Part shown: in pieces, positions 9,656 to 21,713 of the stretch | How positions within the stretch are numbered: the stretch's first letter is position 1 | Layout of the letters: each line of letters starts with the position of its first letter | NCBI GenBank assembly: GCA_025617745.1 | Contig: CM046866.1 | Span: 18,483,725-18,547,724 of the forward strand | Origin: Heliocidaris erythrogramma | Taxonomy: Eukaryota > Echinodermata > Echinoidea > Camarodonta > Echinometridae | Length of the DNA: 64,000 nucleotides | Direction of reading: 5' to 3' | Position numbers and translations under genes: made by a program | The notes under the pieces: generated by a model | Database searches by the model: none | Told to the model about the DNA's origin: nothing | The model's input: the letters and a program-made list of their open reading frames with translations, nothing else

Positions 9656-12599
9656 TTTAGTTAAACATAATACCGGTATGTATTTAGGTCCACAAACTTC
9701 ACTTAGAAGGTCACAAATACCAAAGCATTATTTGCTATGTATGTTTCCTTGATTGTCACGTGAAGCATTCCAAAAAGACATTTACATGTACTAATTGCTT
9801 TTCTTTAGGGAAATCACTCTGTAAGTATGCAGATTTTATGCTGAAAGCACCTTTTGATCAGGACCCTTTGGTAATACTATAATTGCTCCCTATTCATGAG
9901 AGAAAAGGATGGAACCCTTTGTGACATGGGGTGTTACTCTGTGTTGCATCAAAACCATGTTGCCTTACATTCCAACAGGGGTTGGGACAAAGGGTTTCCC
10001 CCGCTTTTGTTACCTTTTTAATCATCTCTGTAAAACCAGGATTATCTTTACTAAAAATGCTGCCCTAAGCAGAGATGTCACCTTCAGTTCTAAACTGAGC
10101 TGGAACTGCTGATCCATTTTAATGTATGTATGTACGCAACGCTGCACAGGATGGTTTCACTGTGCTTCTAGACACACTTTGAACATAATAGAACATAACC
10201 CCTGTTCAGACACAAAACGTTTATACCGAAACTTGATAAAGAAACGTTGTATAAAATTTCATCCTATAGCCTACGGATAATATTGTACTCAGTATAGCCT
10301 ACACTTGCCTGAAGAATGTACAAAATGATTATTACCAATACAAAGTTAGAATGACATCCTTTGTTACACTTTCATTTCCCCTTTCTGTGAAAATCGTCTT
10401 ATCATCGAACTTGGGGGGGGAAAAGAGAGATACATGTATGAAAGAAAAGCTTTATCTTGAAATGATTTGTAATCTGATATGAATCAATGGAGGAAGATCT
10501 GAAATGAAGGGTTCTTTGTTACGAGTGAGTCATCCATGATAAATATTAAGGTACATGTAGCAATCTGTTTTACATAGTTGCATTTATATTATAAAAGGTA
10601 CTCCAAGTGCTTTTTAAGACCATTCAGAAGTTTAAGATAAGCATTGAAAGGGTGGAAGTCAACCCTGGCATTAATTAAATTGCTTCTACATGTAATAGAA
10701 GCAGAAAGTTAGTTCACCATAGTCCAGTTTAAGGATGAGGAAGTTGTAAATGTAAAAATTATGATTGATTAAATTTGAAGAAGTAAGTCTAATTTCCCTT
10801 GCAGTCAGTTCTCCATATATTTCTTTCTACTCAATTTTCACAATCGTAGAGGTGCCAATTTGTGTTTTTGACAGTGACATCAAGAAACTGTGATAACTTT
10901 GAAATTCTTCATTGGATATTTGGATTGTTCTCTATAAAACTTTTTACTGATTTGTTTCTTTCATTTTTCTGCTTTCCCTCAAACTATTTTATGTCAGGGA
11001 AGACTTGCTCTTCAACTTACATGGATAAGAAAAAAAGCTGTACTAGAATTCCTTATTACCTTTGAAATATGAAAAAGAAATTTCATCTGATTCACAGTTT
11101 TGTTGGAATGTCTTTCTTCTGCATCATGGCTGTGGCTGGCTGTCAGGCTTAGGTCGATGGGCTTGGGTTTCTCCTCGAGCTAGCGGAGAAAAATATACAA
11201 CTTAAATACAAGATGGAGGTATTATGGATGGCAGAGAACTGGCTTTAGAGGGAAATGAAAACAAGCGTACATTGTAAGCAATCTCTCCCTGTGGGTTCGT
11301 TCTCACACCTGCAATGGATTTAGGCCATAGTCTGAACTTTGGCGGAGAGAGGACATTCACTTGGTGTACCCTCTATTTTATACCTGTATTACTATGTGTT
11401 GTGGAGCTTACAATTCACTCCTTGTAATAGAATCAGTATTGGAACTTTGACAGTGTTTGTGACATTTTTAAAGCCAGTATCTGTCAGTCTGAAACTGTTG
11501 AAATTATTCTAATTTCTGTGCATCGGGAGGAGAGATATCATTTGTAAAAGGGGATAAATTTCATTTGAATTTTTACGGATAAACTTTGTATATACATGTA
11601 CAATGTATGCTCCTTGTGATTTGCAGGTGAATGTGTTATGAGTGATCAGAAATTATGTTCTTTTTTTTTTTTATACAGTCCTTGTGTTATATCATTCTTT
11701 TAAATGAGTTTTCTTATTGAATAGTGTGATAAACCTAGGCCAAGTACCTGTTTTCAAATGTATCTTCAGTCAATACAATTTAAAAACATGTAGTGCACCG
11801 TACATGTATTTATGAATGGATCTTTCCAACTTTCCACATAATCCTACATCAAATAGTGATTTTTTTTAATGTCAGGAGAGATACCCAAGTTGCCCCCTGA
11901 AAGATTTTTTCAACATTTTTGATAATTTTATACCATTTGCAGATTTACAAGATAGACAGTACCTAGAAATTTGAGTCTACAGTGTACTATCAGCTTATCA
12001 CATCCAATTTTTTGAGTAATTCACTCACTGTATCCATCATGTTACATAGTATGAAATGAATCATTTAAAGTCTCTCATGAGACAGAAACATGAAGGGGGG
12101 AGGAGGAGGAGGAGGAAAGGGGTATGCAATCTGAATGAATTTTGAAGAAGAAAATTTTAGATTTATCCAAGTCTGATTGTTCTTTGTAATTGAATTTGAA
12201 ATACCTTCTTGAAACCATCCTATCACCGATCTTACTAGTGGGCTTACAGTAATCCCGAACGCAGTATTGGTTTTCACCCCCTGGATTGCCTATTTAAGGA
12301 GGCCTAGCGTGATGTACAGGTCTACCTCTACCTGCGTCTGTCTGGTCCCCAAAACAGGTGACAAAGCCGTCAAAACCACCACAAAAATCCAGAAAAAAAT
12401 ATCAGATTATAAGCCAGCCTCATCAATATTACTCATGATGAGGTGTTTCTTGGCACTTTCGTTTTTCATTGAGCCATGAAATGCAGGATGAGAACATGTC
12501 TCGGACACTGAAATACATGGAAAGTTCTGTCACAGGAACTTTTAGGCTCACAATGTGAAGCCCTCAATTTTTCCTCCGTAATTGTATGACTTTTCAGAA

Positions 12600-12655
12600 T
12601 TGTGCACCCCACCCCCTTTTTTTGAAATTCTGGATCTATGCCTAATATTAGGATA
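12600..12655. mobile_element. Decayed hAT-like terminus
   Basis: GCACCCCACCCCC followed by TTTTTTTGAAATTCTGGATCTATGCC resembles the reversed TGGATCC-type terminus seen at 37430 and 39818. No partner end or target duplication was recognised. Confidence 0.3.
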
Positions 12656-13189
12656 GATTATCATGTTGAATACTGGTACAGAATAAGTTTATGTCCCCTA
12701 TAGTATAGCAACAAAATATACAGGCTGTAGGGTGAATGCTATAGCATCAAATACAATCTGAAAATTTGCCAAGTGAACCAAGCCAGTATTTTAAGAATCA
12801 TCAGAAAATCTATGACGAGTTCAGTGAATGAGGAAGGCTACCTGTAGAATAAAATTTTTTTCTCACCGACATCACACCATCTTAATATTGGGTTCGTGCC
12901 ATTCCTACAGAGAAAATACCCACTGAGAACGAACCGCAGCACAGTAGGACTTTCACTTTCCTAGAAAATATATTCCTGTTTTGTGTCTGCCATCTTCTCT
13001 TCCAAGTTCAACATTCCTACAGATCTAGAACTTTCAATCAGTTTTGATTATTCTTGAACAATCGAGACAATTGGAAAACAGCTGGGAATAAAACGCAAAA
13101 CAAAAAAGAACTACAATGTGGTTTATGGTGTATTGCTGTTAACCGCTGCTCAATTTAGCTTTCAGTATGTTGCTGAACAATCATAGTAG

Positions 13190-13452
13190 CACTGGCGAAT
13201 TTAGGAGGCCACAACAGGCCTGCACCCACCTTTTCAAACATGATAGAAATACCTTAAATTAAAGTGTACCAATGACCTTAAAAAATAATACACAACCCAC
13301 AAAATGTGCCACTGTTTTCAAATTTTCAAAGGCACGTGAAAAGTGTGATAAATTTTTTCTTTACCACCCCCCCCCCCCCCCCCCCCGTTTGTCAGAGATT
13401 TTTCAGAATTGTTCTCCCCCCCCTGTTTTACCAAAGCCAAGATCTGCCCCTT
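13190..13452 (+). mobile_element. hAT-like MITE with 8 bp duplication (7/8)
   Basis: The left end is CACTGGCGAATTTAGGAGG and the right end, reversed, is AAGGGGCAGATCTTGG. The flanks catagtag (13182-13189) and catagcag (13453-13460) match at 7 of 8 positions. An 18-base C run lies inside. At 263 bp it has no coding capacity and sits in TWSG1 intron 1. Confidence 0.75.
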
Positions 13453-14654
13453 CATAGCAGTGTGGGAGTTTCTCACCGAGACTTTTAGTATGTACCGGTA
13501 GCTTAAAATTTGTAACGGGATATGGTCTCTAAATCAATAAAGATGCACATTCGTTGTCTGTTTTGAACCTACCAATTTCTCTTTCCTGATGCCATTACCT
13601 TAACACTTTTTTTAATTTTTTCAAATTAAAATTAGAAAGTGAATTCATTACATGTAATTTTATCATATATGTTAATTAGGAAGGAATTGAATCATTTACA
13701 TTTATACTCTACCTCAGATTACATTGATGTTCATTTAGACCAGGATTGTAGTTTTATTAACCCCATCCATCTGTTCTCAACAATTCTTTTTCTTCAAAAT
13801 ATAAGGTTTGATATTAATTTTCTTTAATATACAGAAAAGTGTTTTAGATTTGTCAGTCCGTACAAAATTTGAGGTTGCATCTTAATTTACTTGTACATGT
13901 ACAGTGTACGTGAAAGTATTTCAGTTGTCTGTCCATACTGGGTGCACCCGCAATAAATTTCTGAACTGGACTGACGTGTGATCATAAAATATAGTGAGAT
14001 ATAAAAAGGACTAATGTCAGAAATTCATTAGACAGGACAGGACTTTCCTTTAAAAAATCTCCTGAGTCATTTTGTACCGGTAGTCAAAACATGTCTGTCT
14101 CCCATGTTCAACATGCCCCCACCCCCTTCTTCAAATTTCCTAATCTTTAATCCTTGCTCATCCCATCAGCAGAAAATGAGTAATTTCTTGATGTCATCTC
14201 GTCTTAAGAGGTCAGTTGCCTCAACCTTTTGACTTTTTTTTGCTGAAGGAAATTGTTGCCACCAAGTTTAGACAAGACCCAGGCACCGTCGGGTCTGGCT
14301 ATTTCCATGTAGGAAGTACAAACTGACATGTTAGCCTCAAGGTTTCTATCTCTTAATCCTTAATAGAGACAAGTGACAAGATTTAAATCAATTTTTTTTT
14401 AAAGTCAACAGCAGAAAGAAAAAAGAATATGCCTTGATGGTCAAAAGGGTGCATTTAATCAGCAAATTATATAAGCAGTACAGAAAAGGAAGTTGAATGG
14501 TTCGAGAAAGACAGAGAACATGTTTTAGACCTTGATTAAGTAATTGTCACCAAATGGAAAGACACATTTGTAAGTAATGATAAGACAAGATCAGCAAGGA
14601 ATACTGTTGATCTTAATAAAGTTGATAACAATATTTGGAGAATATCATTTAACA

Positions 14655-14756
14655 GGTAAATTAGGCTTATTGCCAGCAAAGTTTGTGAGGACGCTTGTAT
14701 TACTTTAGCGATTATCTCGTTATTACATAAACCCTCTGGCATAAGCCTAATTTACC
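14655..14756. mobile_element. 102 bp foldback element
   Basis: GGTAAATTAGGCTTATTGCCAG at the left pairs with CTGGCATAAGCCTAATTTACC at the right with about one mismatch. The short interior is not repeated elsewhere in the window. It is a MITE-like hairpin and its superfamily is not assignable. Confidence 0.65.
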
Positions 14757-15539
14757 ATTATCTTTCTAAGACAGCCAATCAGAGCTCATTATATTTCTTG
14801 CCTTTTGTTCCTTTCATTCATAATTTAATTCATATCCCCATAGGCCTATGTGTGTTTGCTTTACTTTGTTTTCAGATGTTAATAAGTTGTTTGTGAATGT
14901 AGATGTAATGTATATGTTAAGAAAACTACGTCAACATCATCATCAAGAATCTAAATGTTTTATCCTGTTTGGAACCGATAACTTTCATTTGACTAAATTA
15001 TAATGTCTCAGAATTTTGCACCACATATACTGTAAGGTGAAAAGTTCAGTTTGATGACCTTATTTATAGTCGATATGAATTTTTCTTTTTTATTATTGCA
15101 TAGTAAGAATCATTAGAATTACATGTACACATGCATGTTCAGCCTCGGGTTACAGTAGTTCACGTTGTTTGTAATATTACTTGGTAATCTCAAACCTTTT
15201 TTTTTACAAATGTACAAAGTTTGTCACATTCTGCTAACCTGTGTAGGCCCCTATAAGTTGACAAATCTGGAAATGTATTTGGTTATCTACTCTTGTTTCA
15301 GTGAACTATAAATATCAAATAGATAGCAATTGGCCGCAATTCTTTGCTTATGAATTTTGCACTGCCATGGTCATAGGCCACAGTGTGCACGTACGCACAT
15401 GTAGTGATAGCTATGGAGGTTGGTGTAGGCCTACAGAATGAGGTATGATGATGATGACAAGTCGAGGGCTGAGCTTGAATCCAGCCTTGCAGTCAATGTC
15501 ATGAACCTCTGCCATCACAGTGGGAGACTGGCTCCCTGT

Positions 15540-16160
15540 CTGACTGTATGTCATTGATCCACATCCCTTGTCTCATCATGCCCTATTTCTACTTGTAAAC
15601 AGTCAAAAGATATGTATGTTTATAGTCCACTACGTGTCCAATTATTTATAGCCTATGCCATTCTCCCAAACCCCACCCCCCTTTATAGGACTGATACATG
15701 TATATATTCCTTGTCTCATCATGCCCTATTTCTACTTGTAAACAGTCAAAAGATATTCTCCCCAACCCCAACAACATGCCCTATTTCAACTTGAACTACA
15801 TGTTTAAACAGTGTATTTGTGCATGTTTATAGTATGTATGTGTCAAATTACAAGAGAATTCCATCCCCCATTCAACCCCACCCCACTCAACCCTACCCCC
15901 ACCCACTCAACCCTACCCCCACCCACTCAACCCTACCCCTCCTCCCACCCACCCACTCAACTCTACCCCCATCCCTACCACCCTGTATGTTATTGATTTG
16001 TACCAGGTTTCCCTTTTTTCCTTGTCTCATCATCCACTAGTTCTCTATTTCTAGTTCTGTAAACAGTCAATGGTATATTTGTAGATATTTATAGTGCATT
16101 ATGTGTCCAATTACAGGATGCAGTATGATGTACTTCTCTCCACACCCCTACCCCATTTTC
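15540..16160 (+). repeat. Complex tandem repeat with C-rich minisatellite
   Basis: CCTTGTCTCATCATG...TAAACAGTCAA recurs at about 15568, 15709 and 16020, followed each time by TTTATAGT...TGTCCAATTA or a close variant and a run of CCCCACCCC. The second unit has expanded internally into a minisatellite with the unit CTCAACCCTACCCCCACC at about 15870-15975. The frames here are repeat artefacts. Confidence 0.75.
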
Positions 16161-16494
16161 AGTAATCTTTCTTAGTTTTCTATACCAAAGCACATAATTG
16201 TCCTTTGGTACAGTACATGTATATGAATTTGATATCTGCAAGGCACAGCAGGGGAGTTCCTTGTGACACTAATAGCCATTTGGCTATAATTGATCTGTCA
16301 CCAAGAATGTTGATCCTGACTGGTAAACACTACATGTTCCTTTTTCATTTTTGTTTGTACAGTGTACAATCATCTTCTTGTATGATATATAATTTTAGGT
16401 TTTCTCATAGTTATAAATTGTAGTATTTTCAAACAGATACATGTATGGTTTGTGCCATCATTTTTGTTGGTCTACATTGTGTGTGGGCATCCCA

Positions 16495-16587
16495 GAATCC
16501 AATGACCGGGGTAATAATATATATCAAGCGCTTTGGGCCACTTGGGAAAGGCGCGTTATAAATGCCAGGTATTATTATTATTATTAT
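16495..16587 (+). mobile_element. 3' tail of a SINE/LINE with (ATT)n end
   Basis: The segment CCAATGACCGGGGTAATAAT, then AAGCGCTTTGGGCC, GGAAAGGCGCGTTATAAATG and a terminal (TTA)n run has the layout of 3' tails shared by many metazoan SINEs and L2-like LINEs. It is a truncated 3' fragment with no protein. Confidence 0.6.
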
Positions 16588-19500
16588 GGGAGTCATTTAT
16601 TTCTGTGAACAAATATCCTTTTATTGATTGCTTTACAAAGTTCAAGTTCAGTATCAGAGTTTATCCTTTTTGCACAGGGTTTGAACCATGTGAAGCTATT
16701 TTTTGTAAGACACTATCATTATTATGATCCCATTTCAGAGAGCTACTCTGGATACAAAGATTTAATCAAGTCCTTTTTACTGAGAGTGTGGAATCTGTAT
16801 TATTCTCTTTTCCTTGTGGTTTTGGGCATAGTGCTTATTTACTGTCAAAAAAGTACCATTTTACCTGCCTTAGAAATATAAATGGAAGTCATTGCTAAGT
16901 TGTAACCACAAGTTGGAGTTGAATACTGGCACAAATGCTTATCGTGTTATGAAATCTAGAAATCCTACTAATAATTGCTTTTATGATATCTGTTAATAGT
17001 TTTGCAATCAGCAGTTTTATATAATCATGAATAATTTTCCACAGAAGTTAATTAGATATTAAGAAGATACATGTAGCAAATGGGTTGCAAAGTACAAGCT
17101 TGTAGGTGAGCTTCACACAGAAATTTGGTCAAGACAGTAATCTGGTGAACACTGTCTATGATACTGAGATATGAGACGCAACTGTTTGGCGCATTTGTCA
17201 AATACCACTTGACCCATGCAACAAAGGTGAAACAATGATGGATTCTTCGTGGTTTCTGTTTGAAATATTGCAATAGATCGGAGCTAAAATTACAGTTTGC
17301 CTCCATCAACTTTGAATGAAAAATAGCGTCATCAATCAAGAAGACACTGACATTGGCATCAGAAGACTGCATTGATCAAAAGTTTCACTTAAAGGTGCTA
17401 TGAATTTTAGGTGATGTTGACAAATCTGTCCAGATATCCAGCGCATTCTGTATTACACCGTGTACATTGTAGTAAACCAGGAATTTGTGCATGCATGAAA
17501 CTTTTGTGATTTTCATAAGTGGTCAGAGTTTGTGAAAGCTTCTCGTGCTGTAAACAGCCATCAATAACAATTTTCATAAAGTTTCATGCCACATAAGTTT
17601 TTGGGTTTACATTATATCCAGGTAAATACATTCTAGCCCATTTTATTTCATTGATATGTTTCAGATTGAAATAAATCTGAATAAATAAGATTTTCCTATA
17701 ACAAGAGCAAAAGGGCGATTCTCTGCAATGTGTCCAGTACGACACATGTCTTTTTTCCTCATATATCATCCAAATATGAAGAAATTCTCAATATGGCCAT
17801 TAAATAATGGTGCTTTCTGCTATCACTACCATTTGTCATGGTCATTTTAAGAAATTTTTCATACTTGGATGAAATATATGAATAAATGTCATGTCGTACA
17901 GGGACACATTTTCATGCAATCGCCCAAAACAACACTGTTGGGATTACTAACTACTGTGTACGAGATGTTTATATTTGAGTTACTGCCCTGCTTGTAATAT
18001 TTCTTGAAGACCATATATATGACTGTACCTGTACGGTCAGTCTATATACATTTGTATATACATGTATTCATTGACTTGGTACATTCTCTATAGGAAATAT
18101 GGATTTTTCTTGCAACAACTGTTATGTTTTTAAAGTTTTTTTTAACCAAAGCACTTTATTTTATTTTCATTTTAGTTTCCAGAGCTCTATTAGAGCATTC
18201 CAGAGCTAAATTGCTTATGGCTCCTATGTGTTTTAATTTCTTTCTTTTTTTTTGCTGCTGCAACATCCTTCTATCATTGAGCCATGGTCTCGTGATCCTC
18301 AATCCAATCTGTTATCATGAGGGGTTTGTTGTAATAGCGGACCACACCTGTACAATAAGAAGGGATGGGTATGGACCTCCAAATTTGATTTGTGCTGCCT
18401 ATCATAACCAAGGAAATGCGAGCATGTTATTAACTATGACCATTTCCTGAAGCACTGAGTCAGTCCATTTTTTCATTTTGGAGAATAATTGTGAGTTTCC
18501 TCTCGGAAAATGGGCATGATGAATGATGGGGCGAATCTTTGACTGTGGGCCCTACCCACAGGAACGAAAACAAAATCAGGAATCTTCTCTAATTAGAAAC
18601 CTCTCTGTGTCTTCCAGCCATAATTGGATTAAGATCATACGATTATGATTCAAAATATTCTGGTATCTAGCAGGGTACAAAATGAAATTTTGTTTTCATA
18701 GACTAGTTTCTACCAAACTAGACTTTGTTTATCACATTCAGTGCATTTCAATCCATTGACAGGAAGTGTTTTTACAGAGTTTTTGGATGGAATTGCCTCA
18801 AGCCCTTTGACTTCTGGCCAGTCAGAAATATCAAAGTAGTTTTCCTAAATTCTGTTTTTTAAATGTTTACAAGAACTGTTTACATTTTTCGAAATATTGC
18901 ATGAAATATGTAACAGGTAAAATTAGGACAGTGGATTAAGTCACTATTTTCCCCATAGTCAAAACTCAACAAAGATTGCAAATGGAAAAAAAGCCTTTGG
19001 AAAAACAATTTCTTTCAATTCCTTGTAGTGCTTACAATAATACTTGAATGTGATATAATATCCAAATCATGTTTCTCTTAAAAGTAGACCCTGATAAGAA
19101 AATGTTATTTCTCAGTCTCACCCGGACTTTATGGAGATGAAGGCCTGATGTACACAGTGTACATGTGTTTTACATGTTCTAAAACAATGTACATCTGAAC
19201 AGAAGATGTCATTACTTGGATTTTCTATCACTTTGTCAGTTGTAAGTTGAACTATTGCCAGAAGTCTCTGAAGTGGACATGTTTGATGGAGATTAGTAGA
19301 GACATGGTCATCTGTCTCAGTTTTTCTTGATCTGCCTTCTCTCTCACTTTCAGACTTTTATTTCCTCTCTTTGACACCTCTTGGTCATATGTTTTTTTCA
19401 ATGTTGATGTGATATTTGAATTTCCTTGCTGTAAATATCAAATGTACACAAAATCCTCTTGGGTCCACTTTCAAGGGCACGGTTCCAGAAAGCTTTTATT

Positions 19501-21463
19501 TCTTTTACTTGTCTCTCTATTTTCTCTCATAAGTCGAAACCTTTGCATTTACATTAACTGTATATGGCTCTCATAATTTTGTGATGAAATGATTGGTTTC
19601 GGAGCCTGATCGGTTAGTCACGAACATACATTTGACAAATTTTGAAAGTTTGAATGCCTGTAGAAAATAAGTTTTTAATTGAAGAAAGCTATTTTATGTT
19701 TCACTGTGAAGGGCATCACTAAAGGAGTTGAAATTTGATAAAATTTGGTTGCCATGGTCACCTACTAAATTATTCAATGTCACGGACAGACAAAATGCCT
19801 GTACCCTTAACTGATAAGGCTCTGTGTTATGTTGCATACCAAATCTACAAATGAAAAAAAATCAAAATATATTTAACAATCGAATTTGCCATTTCTTTTT
19901 ATTTCAATTTTTATTTTTTCTGGAGATGTTCTTAGACCGCTTTTTCATCTTCAAGATGGTTCCATCAGGTCCATAAAATCCATTTTAAAAAAAGAAAGTA
20001 AAAGTGACACACCTACAAAATGATTATTAAAATCGCAATGAGAATAGCAACTTCAGGATTTACCCCTTAATTTGTATGAAGTATTGCTTCTAAAATCAGG
20101 CTTTATGCCCAGAATCATAAGGTCACAGACAGATGAGGGGGAGTCTTCAGAAAATAAACATCTACACATGTATTCGGAGATGTAAAGAACCACCTCTATC
20201 CCCTTCAGTATGAGCTAACATGATGACAAGACAGTTTGGTAGGGCTAGACTGCTTTATCATGACTTCCCAAGGCTCTCATCAATTACCTTTAGTTCAGTT
20301 TATTCACCTTAATCACCAAATTCCTGGGGGTGATTATGGAGTATGCAGACACCCTGCCTTGTAGTGATGATGTGAATGATTACAAAATAATTTCAACCTA
20401 CAGTGTTACGTATAATTAGATCTTTACGATTTCTGTGTTCTTTCTGAGTGGTACATAATTCCTGAATGACATGAAATGATATAGATGGACATGGTGGAGT
20501 AACTGTAACTGCCTGATCATTTAATTTCTTCTTTTTCTTGTGGTATTTTGTCTTTTTGAGTACAAATATAGGTACAATTAGTAAACAAGTCAGTTGTACC
20601 ATTTCTGTGAGCATACATGTATGCATTTAACATCCCATCAATAACCAATGCATATGAGCGAGAATACTTTATAGTGATCAGGTCACCAAGATAAGAAATT
20701 AATTTATTTAGAATTATTAAAAAAAGAAATAGATTATACTGTTGCATTGATGTCAGTGTCCTAAATACCATTTTCTTCTTTGTAGTGATAGTTCTTTTTT
20801 TTGTGAGTACCAGAATTTATAGAATGATTGATAATATTTGCCTTGCATGAGAGGCTGTTTTTCTAGTTTACAATAGCTAATCGCTTCTTCCCCCAGGTTG
20901 TACTTCATCTTCTTCACACGTTGAAATATCTCACCCCACTTTTTTTTTTAATTTCAAGTTTCCAACAACGCAGTTACGTGCAAAATTGTACATTGTCAAT
21001 ACAGATATGAATGACTTGAATCAAATATGTTTAGTATTTCTTAACCGATATGCAAATATGTTTAGAGGTACTACATGTACATTTAACTTTTCGAAAATAC
21101 CTTTTTGAAAGTTTGTCCAAAAATGAAGAGCAGCAAGATTACGGCAACAGTGGTATGGGATTGCTTTAAAGTTCAATCATCTAGTTATGATGACATCTTT
21201 GCTTTAAGGGTTATTTGTATTGGGGTATGATTATGAATACCTTATCTTTGTATTGCATTGAATATTAAGTTTTAAAATTTTTTAGTTATAAATGTTGATC
21301 CTTTTTATTACAACTTTTGGGAAGTTTTACTGTTTGTTCTTATATTCTAGGAACAGTAAATGAACAATTAATCAGCAATATATATACGGTACTTTCCTAA
21401 CCATGTCATAATGTTCAATATTACCTTTAACACTTTAGTGGCTTTTGTTTCATTTCTTTCCAG

Positions 21464-21713
21464 GAAACGCAAGGAGAGAACTAAGCTTGCAGAATGAAGA
21501 CGACAGTATTCTTCGCAGTGATGGTGGCTGGGATCACCTACGCAGTGGGTGTTACCATCTTCTACGAGTTGTGCAACGAGAACAAGTGCGTCTCTAGAGT
21601 TAGTAAATGTCAGCTGATGGGAGCTTGTGGTTGTACGCTAGAGAACTGTACGTGCTGTGTCAACTGCACTCTCTGTCTCGCCGAGCTGTGGGATGAATGT
21701 TGCGAATGCGTCA
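21464..21713 (+). CDS. TWSG1: TWSG1 first coding exon
   Basis: The acceptor is TTTCTTTCCAG|GAAACGC at 21463/21464. Thirty bases of leader precede the ATG at 21494. The exon ends TGCGTCA|GTGAGT at 21713 in phase 1. It codes for residues 1-73: the signal peptide and 13 of the 14 cysteines of the N-terminal module. Confidence 0.9.

Larger units (their letters stand above)
6022..21463 (+). other. TWSG1 intron 1 (putative), 15.4 kb
   Basis: Mostly unique AT-rich DNA with frequent TACATGTA and TAGGCCTA words and no frame that looks coding. It holds the small elements listed separately: foldbacks at 9480 and 14655, a hAT-like MITE at 13190, a C-rich tandem array at 15540 and a retroposon tail at 16495. 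I see nothing else assignable. If the first exon is correct, distal regulatory elements would be expected here, but none can be named from sequence alone. Confidence 0.4.

Noticed and set aside
15850-15975. CRISPR-like regular repeats
   Set aside because: A C-rich minisatellite with no spacers, in eukaryotic DNA.
18124-18450. 108-codon frame in TWSG1 intron 1
   Set aside because: Phe-rich translation of T-rich DNA with no domain and no splice sites in register.
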